From contig NZ_SJDM01000013.1 in the NCBI RefSeq assembly GCF_004761865.1, positions 17,595 through 81,594 of the forward strand: a DNA stretch of 64,000 nucleotides, read 5' to 3'. Both the position numbers and the translations under genes were made by a program. Under the pieces are notes generated by a model. That model searched no databases. It was given only the letters and a program-made list of their open reading frames with translations, and was not told the DNA's origin. Each line of letters opens with the position of its first letter. The first letter of the stretch is position 1. Source of the stretch: Crenalkalicoccus roseus. Its GTDB lineage: Bacteria > Pseudomonadota > Alphaproteobacteria > Acetobacterales > Acetobacteraceae. Positions 24,379 to 31,601 of this stretch are shown one piece after another.

Positions 24379-25546
24379 AGGACTCGCCGCCATCGAGGAC
24401 GATGGTGACCCGCGCCGGGAAATTGTCGGGGTAGAGCCTGTCCAGCGCCTCGTCCCCGACCACCTCGGTCCGCGCCAGCACCTGTCGCACCAGCGGGTCG
24501 TTGATGCGCGCCGGGGCGAATTGCGCCTGGCCCAGCGCGCCGTCCACCGCCGCGACGGCGATGCAGTAGGGCACCGAGACGCGCGCCGCCATGGCCGAGC
24601 CGACCTCCTTGCTCGAGAAGTGCGTCGCCACCGTGCGGTAGGTCTCGTTGGTGATGCGGGCGATGCGCCGCGGGTCGATGCGATGGCGGCGGACCAGGGC
24701 GAGCGTCGCCTGGACGGGGGAGTGGCTGGCGAGGATGGAGGGGAAGAATTTGAAGCCGTTCTGCAGGATCTCCCACTCCGTGCCGAGGCCCGCGGCCAGC
24801 GCCTGCGGCTTCGGCTCCAGCGAGAAGGCGGCGAGGTAGCCCTTCGGGTGCTCCAGTATGTCCGGCGGGCTGGTGGCGCCGAGCCGCGCGAGCTGTGCCG
24901 ACAGCACGCCGTTCAGCGCCGCCTTCCCCGGATGGATGCTCTTCGTCATGTCGCCGGATTCGAAGAAGGCGTTGAGGCCGGCCGCCTGCGTCCCGGCTAG
25001 GCCGAGCGTCCGCCGCACGCCCTCCGCATCGAGGCCGAGCGCCTTCGCCGCCGCCGCCGCCGCGCCGAAGGTGCCGTTGGTCGCGGTCGAGTGCCAGAAG
25101 CGGTAATGCGTCGGCATCACCGCCATGCCGACCCGCACCGCCACCTCGTAGCCGGCGACCAGGGCGAGGATCGCCTGCCGGCCGCTCAGCCGCTCCGTCT
25201 CCGCGAGCGCGAGCACGGTCGGCACCACGACCGAGCCGACATGCAGCAGCGCGCGCTTGTGCGTGTCGTCGTTGTCGGCGGCGTTGACGAGGATGCCGTT
25301 GGCCAGCGCCGCGAAGGCGGGCTGCGCCGCGACGCCGGCGGCGCCGATCACCCGCGCGCCGGGGGAGGCCGGGTGGAGCGCGGCGATCCCCCGCGCCACC
25401 CGCGCCTTCTCCGGATCCTCGGCCCAGGCGGCGACGGCGCAGCCGACGGCGTCGAGCACCACGCGGCAGGCCTGCGCCACGACCGCATCCGGCAGGTCCT
25501 CGCAGCGCAGCCCGGCGACGAACTCGGCCAGTGCCTTCGTGGTCAT
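24152..25546 (-). CDS. MmgE/PrpD-family protein (2-methylcitrate dehydratase / aconitate-type fold)
   Basis: A 464-aa protein of the MmgE/PrpD fold, which includes 2-methylcitrate dehydratase and cis-aconitate decarboxylase. Visible blocks: the all-helical first domain with AADNDDTHKRALLHVGSVVV (the DDTH motif), GYEVAVRVGMAV, HYRFWHSTATNGTFGAAAAA, KSIHPGKAALNG, and NGFKFFPSILASHS leading into the alpha/beta lid. The substrate cannot be read from the sequence. Its operon partner is trans-aconitate 2-methyltransferase, 31 nt upstream, which hints at a tricarboxylic acid substrate. GGGGAGGAGA 7 nt before the ATG sets the start. No prpB, prpC or acnM-like gene is nearby. Confidence 0.87.
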   Translation of the reverse strand: MTTKALAEFVAGLRCEDLPDAVVAQACRVVLDAVGCAVAAWAEDPEKARVARGIAALHPASPGARVIGAAGVAAQPAFAALANGILVNAADNDDTHKRALLHVGSVVVPTVLALAETERLSGRQAILALVAGYEVAVRVGMAVMPTHYRFWHSTATNGTFGAAAAAAKALGLDAEGVRRTLGLAGTQAAGLNAFFESGDMTKSIHPGKAALNGVLSAQLARLGATSPPDILEHPKGYLAAFSLEPKPQALAAGLGTEWEILQNGFKFFPSILASHSPVQATLALVRRHRIDPRRIARITNETYRTVATHFSSKEVGSAMAARVSVPYCIAVAAVDGALGQAQFAPARINDPLVRQVLARTEVVGDEALDRLYPDNFPARVTIVLDGGESFTETVLLPKGDPGAPLTEEELAAKFRANCAALLREEEAERLRGAILRLPEAGSVAEVMGLLAPGAQGRSPSGGPA

Positions 25547-25577
25547 GCGCGTCTCCTCCCCCTTTGCGGCGCGCCCT

Positions 25578-26360
25578 TCAGGCGCGCGGCTGCGCCAGGA
25601 TGAACTGCCGGCGGAAGGGCAGCAGCACCGCGCCGTCGGCGCGCGGCGGATAGGCCTCGCGCATCGCCGCGGCATAGGCGGCGAGGAAGCCCTCGCGCAG
25701 CCCCGGCTCGCCCTCCAGCGCGTCGAGATAGGGGCGCAGGCTGCTGCCCATCGCCCACTGCGCCACAGGATCCGGCCCGCGCAGCACGTGCAGGTATTCG
25801 GTGACCCAGAGGTCGAGCGCGGCGCAGCGTGGCGCCAGCAGGTCGTAGTAGCCGCCCGGGTCGAGGATCGGCGGCGCGCTGCGGATGCCGGCCAGGCGCG
25901 CCGCCCACGGTCCTTCCTGGGCCAGCCGGTCCTGCACGGCGCGCACGGGGGCGGCGTGCATCGCCGGCATCTGCACCGCGAGCCACCCGCCGGGCGCGAG
26001 GCAGCCGAGCAGGCGGGGGAACAGCGCCGCGTGGTCGGGCAGCCAGTGCAGCGCGGCGTTGCTGAACAGCACGTCCACCGGCTCGGCCGGCGCCCAGTCC
26101 GCGATGTCCGCGCGCTCGGTGGCGAAGCCGGTGGCGGCGGCCCTGGCCAGCATCTCGGCCGAGCCGTCCACGCCCCGCACCGTGGCGCCGGGGAAGCGCG
26201 CCGCGAGGGCCGGCAGCGCGTTGCCCGCCCCGCAGCCGAGGTCCACCACCCGGCGCGGGCCGGGATGCGGGATGCGGGCGATCAGGTCGAGCGCGGGGCG
26301 CAGGCGCTCCTCGCCGAAGCGGAGATACTGGTTCGGATCCCAGCCGGGATTGCCGCTCAT
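25578..26360 (-). CDS. tam: Trans-aconitate 2-methyltransferase
   Basis: SAM-dependent methyl ester formation on trans-aconitate, the inhibitory isomer that forms spontaneously from cis-aconitate. The 260-aa protein starts in the family-typical way (MSGNPGWDPNQYLRFGEER). It has SAM motif I VVDLGCGAGNALPAL, FSNAALHWLPDH, GWLAVQMPAMHAAP and a C-terminal GAVLLPFRRQFILAQP. The neighbouring downstream gene is an MmgE/PrpD-fold enzyme, so both may act on aconitate-like acids. The upstream 104-bp spacer from the patatin-like gene could contain a promoter. Confidence 0.92.
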   Translation of the reverse strand: MSGNPGWDPNQYLRFGEERLRPALDLIARIPHPGPRRVVDLGCGAGNALPALAARFPGATVRGVDGSAEMLARAAATGFATERADIADWAPAEPVDVLFSNAALHWLPDHAALFPRLLGCLAPGGWLAVQMPAMHAAPVRAVQDRLAQEGPWAARLAGIRSAPPILDPGGYYDLLAPRCAALDLWVTEYLHVLRGPDPVAQWAMGSSLRPYLDALEGEPGLREGFLAAYAAAMREAYPPRADGAVLLPFRRQFILAQPRA

Positions 26361-26464
26361 GGGGCTCTGCTCCTTGCCGCGGGGTGTGCGCGGCGCAGTA
26401 TGGCTCTCCCCTGCCGCGCCGCGAAGGCGGCCGCCGGCGCCCCGCTCCGGCCGGGCGCGACCCC

Positions 26465-27583
26465 CTACAGGAACCGGCGGATGTCGAGCGTGCTCTCGCG
26501 GCCGAGCGCCTCCAGGCTGCCGGCGAGGAAGCGTTCCGCCGCCTCGCGCCCGAAGCGGCGCAGCCGCTGCAGGAACTCCCAATCCCCGTTCAGCTTGGTG
26601 GAGAGCTTGAACTCCCGCATCCGCTCCTCGTCCTCGATCAGGTGCAGGAAGATGCGGCGGTAGCGCGGCTGTTCCAGCCGCCCGGCGTCGAGCAGGCGCT
26701 GCACGAAGTCTATGGCGCGGATCTCCGCCATCAGCGAGGCGTTGAAGCTGATCTCGTTCAGCCGGTTCATGATGTCCGACGGCGTGGTGGGCAGCTCCGG
26801 CCGCAGCAGGGCGTTGATCTGCACCAGCACGATGTCCGGCGCGCCGCGCTCGTGATAGAGCGGCCACAGCGCCGGGTTGCCGAGATAGCCGCCGTCCCAG
26901 TAGTGCTCGCCCTCGATCTCCACCGCGCGGAAGATGTTGGGCAGGCAGGCGGAGGCGAGCAGCACCTCGACGCTCATCTCCCGGCGGGAGAAGACGCGGG
27001 GCTTGCCGGTGCGCACGTTGGTGGCCGAGACGAACAGCCGCAGCGCCTTCGGGTCCTGGCGCAGCCGCTCGATGTCGAGGTTGTCCTGCAGCACCTGCCG
27101 CAGCGGGTTGAACTCCACCGGGAAGGGGTTGAACTGGTAGGGGGAGAGCACGCGGGTCAGCGTGTCGAAGGCCTGATAGGCGAAGGAGTAGGTGAGGTCG
27201 TAGCCCCAGATCGCCTTCTCGATCGGCGTGTTGCGCAGCGGGCTGAAGGCGAGGCGGTGGCCGACATCGGTCCACAGCCGCTCCAGCGCCGCGATCGCAC
27301 CCCGCCGCCCGCCCGCGGCCAGGCCCTGCACCAGGATGGTGCCGTTGATCGCCCCGGCCGAGGTGCCGGAGACGGCGTCCACCTCCAGCCGCTCATCCTC
27401 CAGGAGGCGCTCCAGCACCCCCCAGGTGAAGGCCCCGTGCGTGCCGCCGCCCTGCAGCGCCAGGTTCACGCGCCGGACGGTGGCGGGGCGCGCCACGGCG
27501 GGGCGGGAGAGCGGTGCGGCCTGCCCCGCCGTCTCCCGGGCGGCGGCGGGGGAGGGCGCCTCGGGAGGGGAGAGGTCGGTCAC
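26465..27583 (-). CDS. Patatin-like phospholipase family protein
   Basis: A 372-aa serine hydrolase. After a disordered Pro/Ala-rich N-terminus (~35 residues) it has the oxyanion loop LQGGGTHGAFTWG (43-55), the nucleophile elbow GTSAG (Ser75) and the catalytic Asp in YWDGGYLGNP, which together form the Ser-Asp dyad of patatins. The C-terminal part (VQRLLDAGRLEQPRYRRIF onward) is the alphaproteobacterial DUF3734-type extension. It starts at GTG, overlapping the stop of the 3-hydroxybutyrate dehydrogenase gene (GTGA). That coupling suggests a role in lipid or polyhydroxyalkanoate turnover, which is inference. Confidence 0.88.
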   Translation of the reverse strand: MTDLSPPEAPSPAAARETAGQAAPLSRPAVARPATVRRVNLALQGGGTHGAFTWGVLERLLEDERLEVDAVSGTSAGAINGTILVQGLAAGGRRGAIAALERLWTDVGHRLAFSPLRNTPIEKAIWGYDLTYSFAYQAFDTLTRVLSPYQFNPFPVEFNPLRQVLQDNLDIERLRQDPKALRLFVSATNVRTGKPRVFSRREMSVEVLLASACLPNIFRAVEIEGEHYWDGGYLGNPALWPLYHERGAPDIVLVQINALLRPELPTTPSDIMNRLNEISFNASLMAEIRAIDFVQRLLDAGRLEQPRYRRIFLHLIEDEERMREFKLSTKLNGDWEFLQRLRRFGREAAERFLAGSLEALGRESTLDIRRFL

Positions 27584-28374
27584 GCGGCGAGCCAGCCCCC
27601 GTCGATGGACAGCGCCGCGCCGTTCACCGCGCCGCTGTCCGGCCCGCAGAGATAGAGCGCCATCCGCGCCACCTCCTCCACCTCGACCCAGCGCTTGGAG
27701 GGCTGCTTCTCCAGCAGGTAGTCGGTCAGCGCCGCCTCCTCGGAGACGCCGTGCTTCTCGGCGAGCGGCTTCACCTGCGCCTCGGCGAGGGGCGTGCGGA
27801 CGAAGCCGGGGCAGATGGCGTTGCAGGTGATCGGGGTGCGCGCCACCTCGAGCGCCACGGCCTTGGTCAGCCCGACCACGCCGTGTTTCGCCGCCACGTA
27901 GGCGGTCTTGTAGGGGGAGGCGACGAGGCCGTGCGCCGAGGCGATGTTGACGATGCGCCCCCAGTTCCGCGCCTTCATCCCCGGCAGCGCCGCCTTGATG
28001 GCGTGGAAGTTGGAGGAGAGGTTCACCGCGAGGATCGCATCCCACTTCGCCTCGGGGAACTCCTCCACGGGGCTGACATGCTGGATGCCGGCGTTGTTGA
28101 CGAGGATGTCCACCCTGCCGAGCGTCGCCTCCGCCTCGGCGACCATGCGCCGCACCGCCGCCGGGTCGGCGATGTCGGCATCCGAATAGGGGGCCTCGCC
28201 GCCGCCCTGGGCCGCGCCGACCTCGGCGCGGGCGCGGGCGATGTCCTGCGGCCGGCCGAAGCCGTTCAGCATCACCCGCGCCCCCGCCTGCGCGTAGAGC
28301 AGGGCGATGCCGAGGCCGATGCCGCTCGTGCTGCCGGTGACGAGCGCGCAGCGCCCCTCAAGTACGCGTTCCAT
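27580..28374 (-). CDS. bdhA: D-3-hydroxybutyrate dehydrogenase
   Basis: NAD-dependent interconversion of 3-hydroxybutyrate and acetoacetate, used when polyhydroxybutyrate or ketone bodies are metabolised. The 264-aa short-chain dehydrogenase has the cofactor loop GSTSGIGLGIA, NNAGIQHV, the catalytic Ser in IASAHGLVASPYK, and Tyr-x3-Lys in YVAAKHG. Family-specific blocks are CNAICPGFVRTPL and EKQPSKRWVEVEEVA. I chose ATG at MERVLEGRC over a longer upstream frame because the Rossmann strand begins seven residues later. It is translationally coupled to the patatin-like gene downstream. Confidence 0.93.
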   Translation of the reverse strand: MERVLEGRCALVTGSTSGIGLGIALLYAQAGARVMLNGFGRPQDIARARAEVGAAQGGGEAPYSDADIADPAAVRRMVAEAEATLGRVDILVNNAGIQHVSPVEEFPEAKWDAILAVNLSSNFHAIKAALPGMKARNWGRIVNIASAHGLVASPYKTAYVAAKHGVVGLTKAVALEVARTPITCNAICPGFVRTPLAEAQVKPLAEKHGVSEEAALTDYLLEKQPSKRWVEVEEVARMALYLCGPDSGAVNGAALSIDGGWLAA

Positions 28375-28406
28375 GCGCCGTGTTCCTCCGCCCCCGGGCC
28401 CAACGC

Positions 28407-29858
28407 CTAGGGCAGCCATTGGAGAAAGCGGATAAGACCTTTCGCGAAGGGCGACAACAATCGGGGAGCGTAGAACTCGCCCGCCGCTCGCTTGCCGGCC
28501 TCGGCCAGGGTCGGATAGGGCAGCACCGCCGTGGCGAGGGCGGAGAGCGGGATCCGCCGCCCGATCATCAGCCCGTAGGCGCCCGCCATCTCCCCGGCAT
28601 GGGGGGCGAGGATGCCGGCGCCGAGCAGCCGGCCCCGGGCGGTCGCCACCAGCTTCACCAGCCCCTCCGGCCGCCCCTCGGCCACGGCGCGGTCGTTCTC
28701 GGACAGCGGCCAGCGGTGGATGCGGAGGCCACGCTCCCCCCGCGCCAGCGCCTCCTCCTCCGTCAGCCCGATCTGGGCCAGCTCGGGGTCGGTGTAGGTG
28801 ACGCGCGGCAGGGCGGCGTAGTCGAGCCGCGCCGGCAGGCGGAACAGCATGGCGCGGACCAGGATGGCGGCGTGCTGGCTCGCCACATGGGTGAAGGCGC
28901 GCGGCCCGAGCCCCTCCGGATCGGCGATGTCGCCCGCCGCCCAGACCCGGCGGTTGGAGACGGAGCGCAGGTCGGTCCGGGTGCGGATGCCCCGCGGCCC
29001 GGCCTCCACCCCGCCGGCCGGCAGGTCGAGCCCGGCGAGGCGCGGCACCCGCCCCACCGCGAGCAGCAGATGGGTGCCGCTGATGCGGCTGCCGTCGGCG
29101 AGCACGGCGACGACGCCCCGCGCCTCGGGCGGCGCGGCGGGGTCGAGCGGCTCCACCCGCGCCACGCGCGCGCCCTCGCGGATCTCCACCCCGTCGCGGC
29201 GGAGCGCGAGGCGCAGCCCTTCGGCCAGCTCCTCATCCTCGCCCCCGGCGATGCGCGGCGCCGCCTCCAGCACCGTCACCAGGCAACCGAGCCGGGCATG
29301 GGCCTGCGCCATCTCGAGCCCGAGCGGCCCGCCGCCCAGGACCAGCAGGTGGCCGGGCGGCTCCTCCAGCCCGAACAGCGTCTCGTTGGTGAGGTAGGGC
29401 ACGCGGTCGAGACCGGGCAGGTCGGGGATCGCCGGCGTCGAGCCGGCGGCGATGACCGCGTGGCGGAAGCGCAGGCGCCGCGCCCCGACGGCGAGGGTGT
29501 CGGGGGCGAGGAAATGCGCCGGGGCCTCGATCACCTCCACCCCCATGCCGCGATAGCGGGCAGCGGAATCGTTCGGCGCGATGCGGGCGATGGCGCCCTG
29601 CACATGCGCGCGCACCCCGCCCCAGTCTATCTCCGGCTCGGGCAGGCGGAGGCCGAGGCGCGGGGCGCGGCGGGCGGCGGCGGCGGCATGGGCGGCAGCG
29701 AGCAGCGCCTTGGAGGGCACGCAGCCGTGGTTCAGGCACTCGCCCCCCATCCGCCCGCGCTCGATCAGCGCCACCCTCCGCCCGAGCGCGGCCGAGATCG
29801 CCGCCACCGAGAGGCCGGCGGCGCCGGCGCCGATCACCGCCACGTCAACGTCAGCCAT
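28407..29858 (-). CDS. FAD-dependent disulfide oxidoreductase (mercuric reductase-like)
   Basis: A 483-aa flavoprotein of the pyridine-nucleotide disulfide reductase family. It has FAD-binding GAGAAGLSVAA, the redox-active pair in GGECLNHGCVPSK, the NAD(P)H-binding GGGPLGLEMAQAHARLG, and the second FAD motif VWAAGDIADPEGL. The C-terminal active-site block reads LPYPTLAEAGK. The His of the HPT(L/M)SE motif in dihydrolipoamide dehydrogenase and glutathione reductase is replaced by Tyr, and there is no C-terminal Cys pair for mercury. It is therefore unlikely to be either enzyme. It overlaps the TVP38 gene by 8 nt, a pairing (sometimes a fusion) seen in other bacteria. Confidence 0.87.
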   Translation of the reverse strand: MADVDVAVIGAGAAGLSVAAISAALGRRVALIERGRMGGECLNHGCVPSKALLAAAHAAAAARRAPRLGLRLPEPEIDWGGVRAHVQGAIARIAPNDSAARYRGMGVEVIEAPAHFLAPDTLAVGARRLRFRHAVIAAGSTPAIPDLPGLDRVPYLTNETLFGLEEPPGHLLVLGGGPLGLEMAQAHARLGCLVTVLEAAPRIAGGEDEELAEGLRLALRRDGVEIREGARVARVEPLDPAAPPEARGVVAVLADGSRISGTHLLLAVGRVPRLAGLDLPAGGVEAGPRGIRTRTDLRSVSNRRVWAAGDIADPEGLGPRAFTHVASQHAAILVRAMLFRLPARLDYAALPRVTYTDPELAQIGLTEEEALARGERGLRIHRWPLSENDRAVAEGRPEGLVKLVATARGRLLGAGILAPHAGEMAGAYGLMIGRRIPLSALATAVLPYPTLAEAGKRAAGEFYAPRLLSPFAKGLIRFLQWLP

Positions 29859-30606
29859 GCCCTCTTCCGCCCCCTTCCTCGCCCGCGTCGCCCCGGCCCC
29901 GCCCCGCCATCCGCCGCCGCCTCCGCCACCAGGCGCCGAGCAGCGACAGCGCCGCGAGGCCGGCCAGCGGCAGCAGGATGCCGGGCGAGAGGAGCAGGCC
30001 GGGCTCGGGCCGCCCGCCGGCCTCGAACACCTGGCCGAGGCCGGCGCCGATCCCGGCGAAGACCGCGGTGGCGGGGAGGATCCCCACCAGCGTCGCCAGC
30101 GCATAGCTGCGGAAGGGCATCCCCGCCAGGGCCGGGGCGAGGTTGGCCAGCCAGAACGGCACCACCGGCAGCAGCCGGATGGCGAGCAGGTACCAGAACC
30201 CCTCCCGCCGCAGCGCCTCCCGCAGCCGCGCGAGCAGCGCCCCGCCCCTGGCCGCCAGCGCCTCCGCCAGGGCGTGCCGGGCGGCGAGGAACAGCAGGCA
30301 GGCCCCCGCCGTCGCCCCCAGCGCCGCGAGCAGGGTGCCGAGCAGGGGGCCGAACAGGAAGCCGCCGGCGAGCGTCATCACCGCTCCCCCGGGCAGGGAG
30401 AGGGCGACGACGGCGACATAGGCGCCGAGATAGGCGAGCGCGGCCAGCACCGGCCGCTCCGCCACCGCCGCCAGCAGCGCCGCGCGGTGCGCCGCCAGCG
30501 CCTCGAGGCTGAGCCCCCGGTGCAGGCCGAGCGCCAGGGCGAGCAGCAGGCCGCCCAGCACCAGGGCGAGCGGCCAGAGGCGGCGCCAGGCATGCGGCAG
30601 GGACAA
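29851..30606 (-). CDS. TVP38/TMEM64 (SNARE-associated / DedA-like) membrane protein
   Basis: A 251-aa polytopic inner-membrane protein with about six hydrophobic segments. The family core is visible: [20 protein letters not shown], then [20 protein letters not shown] and [20 protein letters not shown] (G...F...R pattern). A highly basic, Gly-rich tail ([12 protein letters not shown]) lies on one side of the membrane. Related DedA proteins move lipids or support the proton gradient, but the role here is unknown. The start is TTG, preceded by a perfect AAGGAGG at 5-nt spacing. No ATG fits. The 3' end overlaps the flavoprotein gene, so they probably act together. Confidence 0.88.
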   Translation of the reverse strand: MSLPHAWRRLWPLALVLGGLLLALALGLHRGLSLEALAAHRAALLAAVAERPVLAALAYLGAYVAVVALSLPGGAVMTLAGGFLFGPLLGTLLAALGATAGACLLFLAARHALAEALAARGGALLARLREALRREGFWYLLAIRLLPVVPFWLANLAPALAGMPFRSYALATLVGILPATAVFAGIGAGLGQVFEAGGRPEPGLLLSPGILLPLAGLAALSLLGAWWRRRRRMAGRGRGDAGEEGGGRGHG

Positions 30607-30653
30607 GCGGGCCTCCTTCGCCGCGGGCGGCGGTGCCGTTACGCCGGCCGCGG

Positions 30654-30683
30654 TTGACGCGCCTCCCGCCGGATACCTATACG
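30654..30683 (+). promoter_or_regulatory. Sigma-70-like promoter for rpmH
   Basis: TTGACG (-35, 30654-30659) and TATACG (-10, 30678-30683) are separated by 18 nt. They lie about 100 nt before rpmH in the 178-bp gap after the divergent TVP38 gene. This is the best promoter match in the window. A leader of ~95 nt would precede the first gene of the operon. Confidence 0.6.
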
Positions 30684-30784
30684 TCCCGGCCTGTGCCGGG
30701 GCGCCGCCGGGTGGCCGCCGGCCGTCCGCGCACCATCGCCCCGGATCGGGCAGGGCCGGGCACCTTCCCAGACGGAGACCGACC

Positions 30785-30919
30785 GTGAAGCGTACCTACC
30801 AGCCCTCCAAGCTCGTCCGGAAGCGCCGGCATGGCTTCCGCAGCCGCATGGCGACGACGGCCGGCCGCAAGGTGCTCGCCAACCGCCGGGCCAAAGGCCG
30901 CAAGCGCCTGTCCGCCTGA
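30785..30919 (+). CDS. rpmH: 50S ribosomal protein L34
   Basis: The 44-aa large-subunit protein starts at GTG and reads [18 protein letters not shown], then the L34 signature [20 protein letters not shown] and the basic end KGRKRLSA. It is full length. The spacing to rnpA is 23 nt, and the gene heads the conserved rpmH-rnpA-yidD-yidC-engB cluster. In many bacteria that cluster lies near oriC/dnaA, but in alphaproteobacteria it is often elsewhere, and no dnaA is visible here. Confidence 0.97.
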   Translation: MKRTYQPSKLVRKRRHGFRSRMATTAGRKVLANRRAKGRKRLSA

Positions 30920-30942
30920 GGGCAGGCAGGAGGGCGCGGGCG

Positions 30943-31314
30943 ATGCCCGGCCGTCCGCCACGGCTGACCCGGCGGCGCGAGTTCCTGAGGGTCGCCGGGC
31001 GGGGCCGCAAGATTGCGCGGCCGGGGCTGCTGCTGCAGGCGCTGCCCGGCACGGGCGGACCGCTGCGCCTCGGCTTCACCGCCACGAAGCGCATCGGCGG
31101 GGCGGTGGTGCGCAACCGCGCCAAGCGCCGCCTGCGCGAGGCGGCGCGGCTGACCCTCGGCGCCGCGCCCCCCGAAGGGTGGGACCTGGTGCTGGTGGCG
31201 CGCGAGGCGACGGCGACCCGGCCCTTCGCGGCGCTGCTCGCCGACCTCGCCGCGGCGCTGCGCCAGGCGGGGGTGACGCCGCCCCGGCGGGAGGCGAAGG
31301 GAGAGGACGCATGA
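30943..31314 (+). CDS. rnpA: Ribonuclease P protein component
   Basis: The 123-aa protein cofactor of RNase P, which trims tRNA 5' leaders. It has the N-terminal LTRRREFLRVAGRGRK, the strand RLGFTATKRIGGAVVRNRAKR with the RNR motif, then RLREAARL and DLVLVAREATA. The basic character and length are normal. The stop overlaps the yidD start (ATGA). It is cotranscribed with rpmH, as expected. Confidence 0.95.
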   Translation: MPGRPPRLTRRREFLRVAGRGRKIARPGLLLQALPGTGGPLRLGFTATKRIGGAVVRNRAKRRLREAARLTLGAAPPEGWDLVLVAREATATRPFAALLADLAAALRQAGVTPPRREAKGEDA

Positions 31315-31592
31315 GGCCTGCGACCCTGGCGCTGCGGGGCGCCGTCATCGCCTACCAGTGGACCCTGCGGCCGGTCCTCGGCTGCAATTGCCGCTTTTAC
31401 CCCTCCTGCAGCGACTACGCGCTGGAGGCACTCTCGGCCCACGGTGCGCTGCGCGGCACTTGGCTCGCCGGGCGGCGCATCCTGCGCTGCAACCCCTGGC
31501 ATCCGGGCGGCTACGACCCGGTGCCTCCGGCCTCCCCCCGGGGCGCCCCCGCGCCCGCCGCCCGGCCCGGCCGGGCGGCCTCGGAAAGCTGA
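31311..31592 (+). CDS. yidD: Membrane protein insertion efficiency factor YidD
   Basis: A 93-aa small amphipathic membrane-associated protein that assists YidC/Sec insertion. The family core is complete: YQWTLRPVLGCNCRFYPSCS (cysteine cluster), DYALEALSAHG, and RRILRCNPWHPGGYDPVP. The last ~20 residues are a Pro/Ala-rich tail. The start overlaps the rnpA stop and the gene ends 9 nt before yidC. Confidence 0.95.
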   Translation: MRPATLALRGAVIAYQWTLRPVLGCNCRFYPSCSDYALEALSAHGALRGTWLAGRRILRCNPWHPGGYDPVPPASPRGAPAPAARPGRAASES

Positions 31593-31601
31593 ACACGCTC
31601 C

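Noticed and set aside
26361..26464. Possible small gene in the tam-patatin spacer
   Set aside because: No start with a ribosome site and no frame of useful length; probably a promoter or untranslated spacer.
28407..29858. Annotation as dihydrolipoamide dehydrogenase or mercuric reductase
   Set aside because: The catalytic His of HPT(L/M)SE is Tyr, the C-terminal mercury-binding Cys pair is missing, and no lipoyl-enzyme or mer genes flank it.
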